From: Sinonovacula constricta
Taxonomy: Eukaryota > Mollusca > Bivalvia > Cardiida > Solecurtidae
Length of the DNA: 64,000 nt
Direction: 5' to 3'
NCBI GenBank assembly: GCA_007844125.1
Contig: CM017563.1
Location: 38,920,970 to 38,984,969, forward strand
Shown: positions 51,234 through 62,800 of the stretch, one piece after another
Layout: each line of letters starts with the position of its first letter
Numbering within the stretch: position 1 is the stretch's first letter
Translations under genes and position numbers: made by a program
Notes under the pieces: model-generated
The model's input: the letters and a program-made list of their open reading frames with translations, nothing else
The model's database searches: none
Told to the model about the DNA's origin: nothing

Positions 51234-52875
51234 GTGAGTATTGTTATTATATTTATGTAGTGAACATGTATGATTGCTGTATGTTATTGATTCATTCGCT
51301 ACTGAGCTCCCTAATTTGGGGAGCACATTTGATGGTTTGCACTGAATTAGCCTGTTTCCTTGACACTAGTTGAGAGTACTGTTGTTGTTTTTTTATCGTT
51401 CAACTTTCACTTTTGCTCGCCTACGGCTCCAGAGTATCGGAGAGATTATAGTTTATTTTAACGCAACCGATTTACTTTTTCTTTCAACATGTGTTTATAT
51501 TACTTGTTCAAATTCATTATGCTGTCATAGTTGACAGTGTAAACAACATTTTATTTAGTATAAACAGACATTTGTCTTTCGTACCCATGTATTTTCGTAA
51601 TCAAATAAAACTGCCGTTTTTGGTCGTTTTATAACCTACATTCTGGCAGGCCATTCTTTTAACAAAGCACATTTGATAACGACAACATTTATATTTCCTT
51701 TAACATGGTATTTACTTTATATTAGGATGCATTATATTTATAGAGTAACTAGTTGTTTAATTTGTTTTTGAGTAAGTTTTAGAACTAAATGTAGAATATG
51801 TACTACTAGAAATTTATGGTCCGCAACAAATTTATTATTAGATCAGTTCATAAGCTCACAATGAGGCTAGCCAAAAGGTTTGGAATGTGAGCAAGTGAAT
51901 GTGTCGTCAGCTATTACTCCAGTGTCCTTGGTGGCTCATTGCATGTTTTTAGTCCTGGTTGTAATGAAAACATTCATGTGGAAGGGTCTGTCAGCTGACC
52001 CAATCTGGGGTCCTCCTTCACAGTCATAACTGAACATCACTATAGTAACTTAGTAACCATGATATTGTTGCCATATTATATCTATTGAAAAACAGTATAA
52101 ACAAAAGGTGTTAAAACACAATAATGGATTACAATATCACCACCACTGAAAACACATTATTGATATGTGACTATGCTACCTTTCATGGTGTCTTCAGGTT
52201 GGGAGAACCAATATGTTGAAACAGTTTTCAAACTATTTTCTTTTTTAGAGGCTTAATGATCTTATAAATATTATTTGATCCATGTTTGAGCATGCAGCTA
52301 TGTCAACTTAATGTATCATTCATAAATTGTACAATTATGTGCCAGACTGTTATGATGTATTTGAAATACATGTATGATGCATGGCTCACAAAAAGTCTAA
52401 ATGTGAATATTACTGTCACTTTAACTGTGTTCAAGCCAGTACAAAGATGTTTTTCATGATAAAGAGTGTAAATTTTAGTATGGAAACCAAAGGGTTAAGA
52501 TAATTTATACCAGAAAATCAATTACTACCCATGTGAATATTTTTATACTTTTAAAATTATGACAAATTCGAAAGGATTGGCTTGCTAGCTTAGGGGAAAG
52601 ATTTTTTAAAGGGGAATATATCTGTTCAAATCCAATTGCAAATGAATTGTTGCAGCCCTACATAGAAGAGCTTGCAACTGATATCAAGAGTACCAAAATG
52701 TTTTTTTCAATTTTGACCTTAAATTTATAAAAGTTTTATGTTACTTGCAGTTTTAAACTTGTAAAGATGTGTTTTGGGTTTTTTCCCCGCAAATAACCCA
52801 TACTGCAAGATTTTCAATAAAAAACAAAACAAGTCACACATAATCACATATTTAGCAAATTTATTTAAATTGCAG
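51234..52875. other. Putative intron; one dispersed repeat, nothing else recognised
   Basis: About 51950-52060 resembles the SINE-body family of 41860-42010 (TCAGCTGACC, GGTCCTCCTTCACAGTCATA). The rest is AT-rich without supported features. Confidence 0.4.
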
Positions 52876-52944
52876 TTATGTGGCCAACGGTCATCAGAAG
52901 GGGAGATCATTGAAATACAGACCACCAATCGGCCAATAAATATG
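52876..52944 (+). CDS. Candidate internal exon
   Basis: A 69-nt segment between a good acceptor (TATTTAAATTGCAG) and a strong donor (AATATG then GTAAGG). Phase 0 reads LCGQRSSEGEIIEIQ then TTNRPINM with no stop. The alternative phase fitting the 51196 start reads YVANGHQKGRSLKYRPPIGQ then stops. Its nucleotides around CAACGGTCA resemble the exon candidate at 54890. Splice signals are better than the coding evidence. Confidence 0.4.
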
Positions 52945-53317
52945 GTAAGGATTACATACCAGGTACATGTATTATTTTTAAATTTAATTCTAAAGCAGCT
53001 TGGTCACAATTGGTGAAATTAGCATTTTCAGCCCACCTAAGCATACACTCAAGATACCTATTGTGATTGCACAACACCACCATCAAACATTCATAAAAAG
53101 TCTTTAAATGACATTTCTTCTGAAACTGCTAGCCCAACAAACTTCCTCAGTCAGGCACTTCAGCAGACAGAGGGGATGGAAAGTTGTTAAAAGAATATTG
53201 ATCTGTCAAAAGACATGGCAGCCAGGGTGTATGCCATTTTCCTTATATGACTTTTAAGTTAACAGAAATTGAAACTGATTTTCCAAATGTTGCTTTTGTG
53301 CAGTTACATATAGTATG
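52945..53317. other. Intergenic or intron, nothing recognised
   Basis: No supported feature. Confidence 0.35.
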
Positions 53318-53325
53318 ATTATTCT

Positions 53326-53703
53326 AGACCGGACCTGGTAGCGTAATCATTAGAGCATAGGCACCAGGTACTGGAGACCGCTGGTTAGATTCATGGTCTG
53401 TGACATAACAAAAGTCATTAGAAATTGTAGTAGTATAGCTCCCTTGTAATGCTCAAGCAAACATATGGTAGTTACAAAACAGGTCTGCTCAGTGTCAGGA
53501 TAAGCGGAGTTTGTGTGCTTTCATACAGGTCTTCATGGCATGCTGTTTTTAAAATGTTGGATCCAGACCTTATGTCAGGTATGGTATCATGCCAGGTGTT
53601 CACAGCATGCTATACACAGTTACGGCAGCATCTTATCTGCTTTAAGTGGATACCATCTCCAAATGACTGAATTATGTTGCTTGGACAATAAACCCAATAA
53701 ATA
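53326..53703 (+). repeat. tRNA-headed SINE (GGACCTGG family), old copy
   Basis: The same head and body order as at 31747 and 55935, but with many substitutions, a decayed B-box (GGTTAGATTCATGG) and an extra segment of about 60 bp in the middle that partly duplicates the CATGCTGT region. TSD ATTATTCT at 53318-53325 and 53704-53711. Confidence 0.88.
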
Positions 53704-53711
53704 ATTATTCT

Positions 53712-54238
53712 GGTCTGTTAAAACATTGCTGATATTTCTTGCTCTCTATAACTTAGTGTCTATGACACTCAGGTGAGCGATATAGGGTCATAGACCTCTT
53801 GTACTCTTTTTCTTCCAAACAGCAAGGCCTTGATCAATCACAATAAATAGTGAAATAAAGTATAACCTCTGACCACTATATTATATATATTAACCATCTG
53901 TCCTTCAAAATATTCTGTTGTTGTTTGTTGGTGAGGATCAAAAGTGTTGCAGTGCTTATTTTGTGTTTGTCATTCACAAACAATACACTTATTGGCATGA
54001 TAGTGACACAATAATTTAAATACCTAAGTGTCGATTTTCACCCATGTGTGGTTCTGTTTGTCAGATGCAAAACTTGGCACCATTAGATGCAGCCTGCAGC
54101 TATTTCTTTTTAGAAACATTTGTTATGGTAGTTTTATAAACCAACAGCCCTGTTGGCTCATGTTCCATCATAGGACATGTCATGCCAAAGTCTTCAAAAA
54201 TATGCTAGTTCATCATTATTACTAATGCTCTCATTATA
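53712..54238. other. Intergenic, possible transposon end
   Basis: GACACTCAGGTGAGCGATAT followed by AGGGTCATAGACCTCTTG at 53763-53802 looks like a dispersed-repeat terminus. No gene is supported. Confidence 0.35.
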
Positions 54239-54730
54239 CAGGCTTTCTACTGGTCCTTACTTTTCCTATTTTTTTTCCTACTTTTTTCAACGGCGTCCTA
54301 CTTTTCCCTACTTTTTCAGAAATAGCCCTATTATCCCTACTTTTTGCTTTCAGAAAAGAAAATATAACATGAACCTCAAAATATTTCATTACTTGTATTT
54401 TCAGTTTCTCCATTTCTTGTGAATAGCAGTTAAGATGTGCTAGTGGGTACTCCTTGGAATTTCCATCCTATAAAGCAACATGGTCCCTTGGCCATTCTGT
54501 CCAGACATATTGGTCAGAGGTGCCTGTCTTTCAAGCATGGACAGAACAATGGTTTATGTTGGGCAACATCATGACAGTAACCTAAGAAATAATGGTAATT
54601 CCAAATGGAACTAGTAATAAATTCCTTATTTAGCCCTATTTTTCACTTATGAAGTTTGCTACTTTGCTCTACTTTTTTGTAAAAACATGCCCTACTTCTG
54701 TCTTTTTGTGAAGAGGCAGTAGAAAGCCTG
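54239..54730. mobile_element. MITE with 14-bp TIRs and a CCTACTTTT-rich interior
   Basis: CAGGCTTTCTACTG at 54239-54252 is the exact reverse complement of 54717-54730. CATTA lies at 54232-54236 and 54731-54735, a possible 5-bp TSD with TA added on the left, or chance. CAG/CTG ends recall hAT elements. Both ends are lined with repeated CCTACTTTTT variants, on the same strand, which are not explained by the inverted repeats. Confidence 0.75.
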
Positions 54731-54889
54731 CATTACGTGAGTAGTTCACACACATGATAGTGTAGAATCATTAGGAGGCACTAGTGTAAAAAACTATATT
54801 GTCATAAAACTTATTTTCTTTAAATGTAGCAGATATGTATGTTGTTATTTTTCCATTGAGAGTGTTTGATTATTGGTTTATTGTTTTAG

Positions 54890-55017
54890 TGATTTTGAGA
54901 CAACGGTCAGAAGAAGGGATGTTGTTGACAGAAGAAGGCATGTTGCTTATGGAATGATCATTCAGGAATTGACAGTAACTTTTCCCTGGCAGGGATTTCT
55001 CAGGAATGCAATATTAT
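54890..55017 (+). CDS. Candidate terminal exon, unknown product
   Basis: After an acceptor (TTTATTGTTTTAG) the frame T GAT TTT GAG reads about 41 codons (DFETTVRRRDVVDRRRHVAY, then MIIQELTVTF, WQGFLRNAIL) to a TGA. It is basic and protein-like, but its entry phase (two bases needed) does not match the phase-0 exit of 52944, so a missing exon or a different gene is required. Confidence 0.25.
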
Positions 55018-55922
55018 GAACAAAAAATCCTGTTAACACAGAATGACTGACTTCTTGGAATGAAAACACTTTCATTTGTATAAAAAAGGGACCTGTGTGT
55101 CCCTTCTACCATAGGCAATGAAACTGAGCTAATGTTCCTGTTAAACCAAATTTGTATATAACATTATACCATCTAAAGAATATTGTTAGCCTGTGTTTGG
55201 GTATCTGTGCAGGATTTAAGTCATTATATTGATTTTGAATTATTTTACACATCATTTAAAGTATTCAGTTACTTTCACCTTTTAAAAAAAAAAGTCATTG
55301 TTAATTTACTTTGTTAAACAATTACTATTAGTATGCTAACTTGTATTATTTACCTTACAAAAATAGTTATTAGACCATCTTAATGACTGTGTAGTACTAA
55401 GAATGTTACATTTTTCATAAATATGTCAGCAAGGGATTAAAAATTGTAACTTATCTGTTCATACTTACTTGGTATTTATTTTTGTATTATTAATTTTATT
55501 ATTTAGTTAATGAAGCCTATTAGAGGGACACAAATATGCATTAAATCACTTTAGTTACGATTTGATAAACATAGGAAAAAATCGAGAAAGTACAGACCTC
55601 TACTGAGGGTAATAAAAGATTATTTACTATGTTTGTATAAAGAATCTAGTGCTGTACTGAGAGTAATAAAAAAAATGTTTACTATGTTTGTTTAAAGAAT
55701 CTAGTGCAATGTTTTTGTTCAAATTTATTTCATAATAATATTGGGTTACTATATAAATGCTTATTTCATGTTTATGTGTAAATATGTATTTTCTCAAAAT
55801 GTTTTGATTTTCTCGTGTTAGGGTTTACAAATGCTTATAGTACCTATATTGGAAATTACAAAGTCAAGTGATCCACATTACTTTTTAATTTCCTATATAG
55901 GTACTATAAACATCAAGGCAAG
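55018..55922. other. Intergenic, nothing firmly recognised
   Basis: A CTACTGAGGGTAATAAAAGA-type segment is tandemly repeated at about 55600-55700 (two copies, about 55 bp apart, each followed by TTTACTATGTTTGT). No gene. Confidence 0.45.
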
Positions 55923-55934
55923 ACATCATCCTGA

Positions 55935-56251
55935 AACCGGACCTGGTAGAGCAATCGGTAGAGCGTCGGCTCCAGGTACGAGAGGCCCGGGGTTCGATCC
56001 CGGGCCGCGACTTACCAAAGTCGTTAAAAATGGTAGTGGTATAGCTCCCTTGATAACGCTCAAGCAAATATAAGGGTAGTTTCACGACTGGTTGGCCCGG
56101 TGTCAGGATAATGTGATTGGGTGTGGTATCATGCCAGGTGTTCACGCCATGCTATACACAGTGAAGGCAGCACTATATCTGCTTCAAGTGGACACCGTCT
56201 CCAGATAACTGAAATACTGTTGATGGGACGATAAACCCAATAAACAAACAA
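55935..56251 (+). repeat. tRNA-headed SINE (GGACCTGG family), copy 3
   Basis: Intact A-box region (AGAGCAATCGGTAGAGC) and B-box (GGTTCGATCCC), the same body as copy 1, tail AATAAACAAACAA. A 12-bp TSD ACATCATCCTGA flanks it at 55923-55934 and 56252-56263. Confidence 0.93.
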
Positions 56252-56263
56252 ACATCATCCTGA

Positions 56264-57065
56264 CTTATGTTACAACGCATTTGTAATTTAAACGTTTCGT
56301 GCATATTGAAATAACATGAAATAACCGTGTACGCACCAAAAAAAGAACATTAATCATTTATCAATAATGCTATTAAAAGCTGGATAGTAATGTAGTGTCA
56401 GTATAAGAAGATTACAGGTAATTAAGACAAAATGCCAGACTCACTTGCTTTAACCAATATGTTAACATGCTTATAGGTAAAAAGGGAGCAATAAAGACAA
56501 TTTTACAGCTGTAAACACTTCTTTTCTATTTTCTAAACCACTATGGCAAATCAAATTCTTAAATGCACATACAATATACATGTAGTCATGATGAGTGTCA
56601 GGGCTTTAAATAAGGTTGTTAAAGAGGATTAAAATGAGTGCAAGTAAGACATAAGACATTTTGTCTTCATGTTAACGTTCTGTGTCTTGTACTTGTTCAT
56701 AATTTAGATTTCATGAATTTTTTTATGTAATTTGCTTAATATTTATTTGATTTTCAAATTTATGTAAGATAATAAATAGTATCTATGAGTTTTTGAGATA
56801 GACATGTCAGACAGAAGATTGAAAACTTAAGTTAGAATTTAAATATGTTTGTTTTTTATTAACATTGCAAGTAAGTGAATATCAGGGGGGTTTATTGAAG
56901 GCTTAACTAAATTGCAGTTTTAATCTTATTATCATGTTTTAGGTTGTGCTTATTGAAAAATAAATAACACAAAGTATTAATGTTATTGTTTTATTTTTTA
57001 CAAAAAATGATTTTGATAGTAAAATAATGTGTGTGAAATCAATGTCCATTTGATTAGACAAGTTA
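56264..57065. other. Intergenic, nothing recognised
   Basis: AT-rich, no supported feature. The right part would be the 3' flank of the minus-strand gene candidate ending at 57066. Confidence 0.4.
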
Positions 57066-57274
57066 TTAGCACACATTCAGGTTATCATTGAACTCCTCTT
57101 GTTGGACATGAACCAGTTTATTTTTTGTGGCGACCTTTTCATCCACATCAAACTTCCTTCTCATCATTTTGCCTTCAGCAGTCACCAGTATAGAATAAGA
57201 AACAGTTTGCTGTTTTCTCTACGTTGATATACAACCCACAATCATCGCACCAGTAACTTCTGTCTCTTTGGAGT
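57066..57274 (-). pseudogene. Terminal exon of an unrecognised minus-strand gene, one in-frame stop
   Basis: A very strong acceptor (TTTCTTTTCTTTACTTTGCAG) opens AC TCC AAA. With the G left by the exon at 57994-58092 the frame reads SKETEVTGAMIVGCIST, a TAG, then RKQQTVSYSILVTAEGKMM and on to DEKVATKNKLVHVQQEEF before a terminal TAA. The protein-like composition on both sides of the TAG suggests a single mutated or misread codon. Family not recognised. Confidence 0.4.
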
Positions 57275-57993
57275 CTGCAAAGTAAAGAAAAGAAACAACA
57301 TATTTTACAGTTTGGTTCATTAAGTTAACGAAGAAAAGTTATAATAACTAGGCCTATTGAACTTCCATGTAAAGACAATAAATAATATTTTTTAATTAAT
57401 CATGTTATGAAGTTGTCACTCAATAGAATGCAAACCCATGTCATGCAGGATAAAGTCATGTACTTGACCTGGGGTGCCCCTTAATCACAACAAAATTTAA
57501 AGAAACAATGTAAAAGATTTTTTTTTAAAATTTAATCACCAAACAAAACGTGTGTCAGATTTAGACTATAATTTTAGTCACAACCTTTTTTTTTAAGTAC
57601 AAAATATGTCAATAAAGTCTTCAGACCATTCTTTGAGGCTATAAGACAGATGTAATGTTTTTTGTTCTCTAGTTGACAAGATGGAATCATTATTAACATT
57701 AACTTAAAATTCATTTGGGTTGCAGTACATTGGTTGCTTTACCAGGACATTTGTCTTGGGTCTTACTGCACCACTGTAGCTGGACATCATTATCATGAGC
57801 ACATCTGTGTCTTGTGATGCGTTTCAAAGTCAGCAAAAAAAATATGAGCTGTGCAGTTGGTTGCTTTTAGTGGCATCTTTTAATGAAGGACTAGACTCGG
57901 GGGCCCAGTGGCAGCAAACACTTGATCTCATTTCTATGTTTCTAAATTTAATCATCATACAGTCTGAGTGATTGAAACAAAATTCATCCTTAC
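57275..57993. other. Putative intron, nothing recognised
   Basis: AT-rich with T and A runs; no supported feature. Confidence 0.35.
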
Positions 57994-58092
57994 CTTTAGG
58001 CTTTCCTGATTGGTCATTGAGCATTGCATTCTCCGGCACTAATTTATCTCGCATATTGGATCAGGTCATCTTTAGCATTAGGCTTTCATTTC
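57994..58092 (-). pseudogene. Upstream exon of the same gene, two 1-nt frame breaks
   Basis: Bounded by an acceptor (TGTGTTCACAG) and a strong donor (CCTAAAG then GTAAGG). The readable pieces are EMKA, then NAKDDLIQYAR after one extra T, then DKLVPENAMLNDQSGKPK after another shift. It exits with one base (G), in phase with the exon at 57066-57274. Two indels within 40 bp make it a pseudogene or a badly called stretch. Confidence 0.4.
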
Positions 58093-58225
58093 CTGTGAAC
58101 ACATATGAAAATTATATTAAAGCTTTGCACTTATTATGAGACTGACAATATTCTCATTTATTGAATTTGTTTATTTAATATTGTGTTTACACACTAATTT
58201 ATAATGTAAAGGAGCAGGAAAAATC

Positions 58226-58300
58226 GAGCCTCCTCAAGATTCGAACTATAGACCTCCCCAACTCTAGCGGATCACAATACCAACTGAGCTAAAGAGGTTC
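58226..58300 (-). repeat. tRNA-like sequence, probably pseudogene or SINE head
   Basis: The minus strand reads GAACCTCTTTAGCTCAGTTGG (acceptor and A-box region) and AGTTCGAATCTTG (B-box) with a 7-bp acceptor that pairs with one mismatch. The T-stem has two mismatches and the anticodon arm does not fold well, so a functional tRNA is unlikely. Confidence 0.5.
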
Positions 58301-58479
58301 TGTGAATAAACTACCAGTGAAAAAGGGATGCGGAAGATGGGGGTGTCCCACCAACCGGCTAAAAGTAAAATTGTGAAAGCACATACATGTAAGCTTAAGA
58401 TATTGAGCTTTTAAAATAATTTTTTTCTGTTGACTGCCTAGGTCGAAGATAGGGTCCCTTACTATGTATACACATCTAG

Positions 58480-58556
58480 TATTTACTGCGCTTAAGTCGA
58501 ATTGATCTTGATTAAAACCCCACCCACCAAAATTTTCTGGATCCGCCCCTGCTATG
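58480..58556. repeat. Isolated hAT-like end
   Basis: CCCACCCACCAAAATTTTCTGGATCCGCCCCTG carries the same CTGGATCCGCCCCTG terminus as 50615-50628. Its opposite end was not found. A minus-strand frame over it (ADPENFGGWG) is an artefact of this repeat. Confidence 0.5.
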
Positions 58557-59566
58557 AAACCTCTACACTTCTCTTCTAGCAAAAAGATGTTCACCCTGAA
58601 TCACATCCCAGGTTCTACAATATACAACTGTTTAATATCACGCATTAATTAAGCTTGCATGCATGTGTTTTCACAACTCTTTTACCTAGTTAGTGGAGGG
58701 GGATGAAACCCCCTCCCTGACCGATCCATCACTGTTTCTTTTGGATTGATAATCGTGGGACCTGCTTATTGTAAACAACTTTTATAAAGTGGCAGTAATA
58801 AGGTAACTTGTAATTCGAACAACATTAATAATTAGCATTTCAATTTGATGAATTTTGCTTACTGTACACGATCTTTTTATATTTTATGAAAGATTTACGT
58901 CACAGATGTGAGCAATCATCGACATGCAATGAATACACGTTTTATAATGGTCCAACAACAAACAAACAAATACCATTAGGAAAAAATCGTATGCATACAG
59001 AAAGATTTTAACAAGTTTTCAGAAACTGAGAAAGCGAAAGTAGAATATTGACCTACTTGTTGTATCAATGATAGCGTCTAGCGGAGCCAGCTGCATAAAA
59101 TCCTTTTCCTACTTTCGTCCTAAGACTGATTCAAGTTCTGTTGATTTTTCCTGTCTTATTTTTTATCCTAGCACATTTTTCTATCGACACTATCTCTTCA
59201 ATTCAGTCAAACAAGCTTCTCGATTCAGCATGGCCATGTTTATTCCGTCGGTGCAGTAGTGGATCATTATTCGCACACATTGTGGATCAAAATTGGTGTT
59301 GGCTATTTCTTACCGAGTACAGGTCTCTTATATCTCATCCCTTATAGGCTCATTTGCATGCTCCCGCCCCATAGCAAAGATCATGTAAAATAAATCAGAA
59401 ATAGCTCATTATTTTTATATATTTTTATCCTTAAATAAACGAAAATATTCGAAATAGGATATTTCACATTAAAATCAATTTATTTTAGAAGCAATACGTT
59501 TTATTTTCTTGGAAATTACCAACAAAATGTTAATTTGCATAATCCCGCCCATAGCCTCATAGGCAT
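58557..59566. other. Intergenic, nothing firmly recognised
   Basis: A short perfect-like hairpin (GGAGGGGGATGAAACCCCCTCC) lies at about 58696. ATCTCATCCCTTATAGGC at about 59333 is a lone monomer-like phrase of the satellite that begins 500 bp further on. Two overlapping open frames at 59068-59347 have no support. Confidence 0.45.
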
Positions 59567-59579
59567 TCAAGTTATATAG
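59567..59579 (+). repeat. SINE target-site duplication, left
   Basis: TCAAGTTATATAG, repeated exactly at 59849-59861. Confidence 0.9.
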
Positions 59580-59848
59580 TTTGTTTGTTTATCGTCCCAC
59601 CAACAGATATAGTGCTGCCTTCACTGTGTATAGCATGCCGTAAACACCTGGCATGATACCACACCCAGTTACATTATCCTGACACCGGGCCAACCAGTCG
59701 TGGAACTACCCTTATATTTGCTTGAGCGTTAGCAAGGGAGCTATAACACTACCATTTTTAACGACTTTGGTGTGTCGCGGCCGGGGATCGAACCCTGGGC
59801 CTCCCGTACCTGGAGCCGACGCTCTACCGATTGCGCTACCAGGTCCGG
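59580..59848 (-). repeat. tRNA-headed SINE (GGACCTGG family), minus strand
   Basis: The minus strand starts CCGGACCTGGTAGCGCAATCGG and ends in GGGACGATAAACAAACAAAC; B-box GGTTCGATCCC is present. The 13-bp TSD TCAAGTTATATAG flanks it. Removing it restores a sequence resembling a first satellite monomer (TAGGCATTCAAGTTATATAGC), so it inserted into the edge of the array. Confidence 0.93.
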
Positions 59849-59861
59849 TCAAGTTATATAG

Positions 59862-62800
59862 CTAAATCTCATCCATTACAGGCACATAAGCCTGTTATAG
59901 GTAAATCTCATCCAGTACAGGTACATACAGCCTTATATAGGTAAATCTCATCGATTACAGGTCCATAAACCTGATATAGGTACATCTCATCTACTACAGG
60001 TACATACAGCCTTATCTAGCTATTCTCATCCATTACAGGTCCATAAGCCTGATATAGATAAATCTCATCAACTAAAAGCACATACTGCTAAATATTTAAA
60101 TCTCATCGAGTACAGGTACATACAGCCTTATTTAGCTAAATCTCATCCATTATTGGTACATAAGCCTTATATACCTAAATCTCATCGATTACAGGTACAT
60201 TCAGCCTTAAATTTTTAAATCTCATCGAGTACAGGTACATACAGCCTTATTTAGCTAAATCTCATCCCTTATAGGCACAAAAGCCTTATATACCTAAATC
60301 TCATCGATTATAGGTACATTCAGCCTTAAATATTTAAATCTCATCGAGTACAGGTACATACAGCCTTATTTAGCTAAATCTCATCCCTTATAGGCACATA
60401 AGCCTTATATACCTAAATCTCATCGATTACCGGTACATTCAGCCTTAATTATTTAAATCTCATCGAGTACAGGTACATACAGCCTTTTTTAGCTAAATCT
60501 CATCCATTATTGGTACATAAGCCTTATATACCTAAATCTCATCGATTACCGGTACATTCAGCCTTAAATTTTTAAATCTCATCGAGTACAGGTACATACA
60601 GCCTTATTTAGCTAAATCTCATCCATTATAGGCACATAAACCATATATACCCAAATCTCATCCCTTATAGGCACATAAGCCTTATATACCTAAATCTCAT
60701 CCATTACAGGTACATTCAGTCTTAAATACTTAAATCTCATCGAGTACAGGTAAATACAGCCTTATTTAGCTAAATCTCATCCATTATAGGCACATAAGCC
60801 TTATATACCTAAATCTTATCGATTACAGGTACATTCAGCCTTAAATATTTAAATCTCATCGAGTACAGGTACATACAGCCTTATTTAGCTAAATCTCATC
60901 CATTATTGGTACATAAGCCTTATATGCCTAAATCTCATCGATTACAGGTACATTCAGCCTTAATTTTTTAAATCTCATCGAGTACAGGTACATACAGCCT
61001 TATTTAGCTAAATCTCATCCCTTATAGGCACAAAAGCCTTATATACCTAAATCTTATCGATTACCGGTACATTCAGCCTTACATTTTTAAATCTCATCGA
61101 GTACAGGTACATACAGATTTATTTAGCTAAATCTCATCCCTTATAGGCACATAAGCCTTATATACCTAAATCTCATCGAATATAGGTACATTCAGCCTTA
61201 AATATTTAAATCTCATCGAGTACAGGTACATACAGCCTTATTTAGCTAAATCTCATCCCTTATAGGCACATAAGCCTTATATACCGAAATCTCATCGATT
61301 ACCGGTACATTCAGCCTTAAATATTTAAATCTCGTCGAGTACAGGTACATACAGCCTTTTTTAGCTTAATCTCATCCATTATTGGTACATAAGCCTTATA
61401 TACCTAAATCTCATCGATTACCGGTACATTCAGCCTTAAATTTTTAAATCTCATCGAGTACAGGTACATACAGCCTTATTTAGCTAAATCTCATCCATTA
61501 TTGGTACATAAGCCTTATATACCTAAATCTCATCGATTACCGGTACATTCAGCCTCAAATATTTAAATCTCATCGAGTACAGGTACATACGGCCTTATTT
61601 AGCTAAATCTCATCCATTATAGGTACATAAGCCTTATATACCTAAATCTCATCGATTACCGGTACATTCAGCCTTAAATTTTTAAATCTCTTCGAGTACA
61701 GGTACATACAGCCTTATTTACCTAAATCTCATCCCTTATAGGCACATAAGCCTTATATACCTAAAGCTCATCCATCACAGGTACATTCAGCCTCAAATAT
61801 TTAAATCTCATCTAGTACAGGTACATACGGCCTTATTTAGCTAAATCTCATCCCTTATAGGCACATAAACCTTATATACCTAAATCTCATCGATTACAGG
61901 TACATTCAGCATAAAATATTCAAATCTCATCGAGTACAGGTACATACGGCCTTATTTAGCTAAATCTCATCCCTTATAGGCACATAAGTCTTATATACCT
62001 AAAGCTCATCCATCACAGGTACATTCAGCCTTAAATATTTAAATCTCATCGAGTACAGGTACATACAGCCTTATTTACCTAAATCTCATCCCTTATAGGC
62101 ACATAAGCCTTATATACCTAAATCTCATCGAATATAGGTACATTCAGCCTTAAATATTTAAATCTCATCGAGTACAGGTACATACAGCCTTATTTAGCTA
62201 AATCTCATCCCTTATAGGCACATAAGCCTTATATACCTAAATCTCATCCATTACAGGTACATTCAGCATTAAATATTTAAATCTCATCGAGTACAGGTAC
62301 ATACAGCCTTATTTAGCTAAATCTCATCCCTTATAGGCACATAAGCCTTATATACCTAAATTTCATCCATCACAGGTACATTCAGCCTTAAATATTCAAA
62401 TCTCATAGAGTACAGGTACATACAGCATTATTTAGCTAAATCTCATCCTTTATAGGCACATAAGCCTTATATACCTAAATTTCATCCATCACAGGTACAT
62501 TCAGCCTCAGATATTTAAATCTCATCGAGTACAGGTACATACGGCCTTATTTAGCTAAATCTCATCCCTTATAAGCACATAAGTCTTATATACCTAAAGC
62601 TCATCCATCACAGGTACATTCAGCCTTAAATATTCAAATCTCATCGAGTACAGGTACATACGGCCTTATTAAGCTAAATCTCATCCCTTATAGGCATATA
62701 TGCCTTATAGTCATAAATCTCATACATTATGGGTACATTAAGCCTTAAATATTAAAATCTCATCGAGTACAGGTACATACAGCCTTATTTAGCTAAATCT

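Noticed and set aside
58226..58300. Functional tRNA gene on the minus strand
   Set aside because: Acceptor stem has a mismatch, T-stem two mismatches, and the anticodon arm is poor; treated as tRNA-like relic.
58289..58594. Minus-strand protein with ADPENFGGWG
   Set aside because: The peptide is a translation of a hAT-like GGGGCGGATCCAG terminus and adjoining tRNA-like repeat, not a gene.
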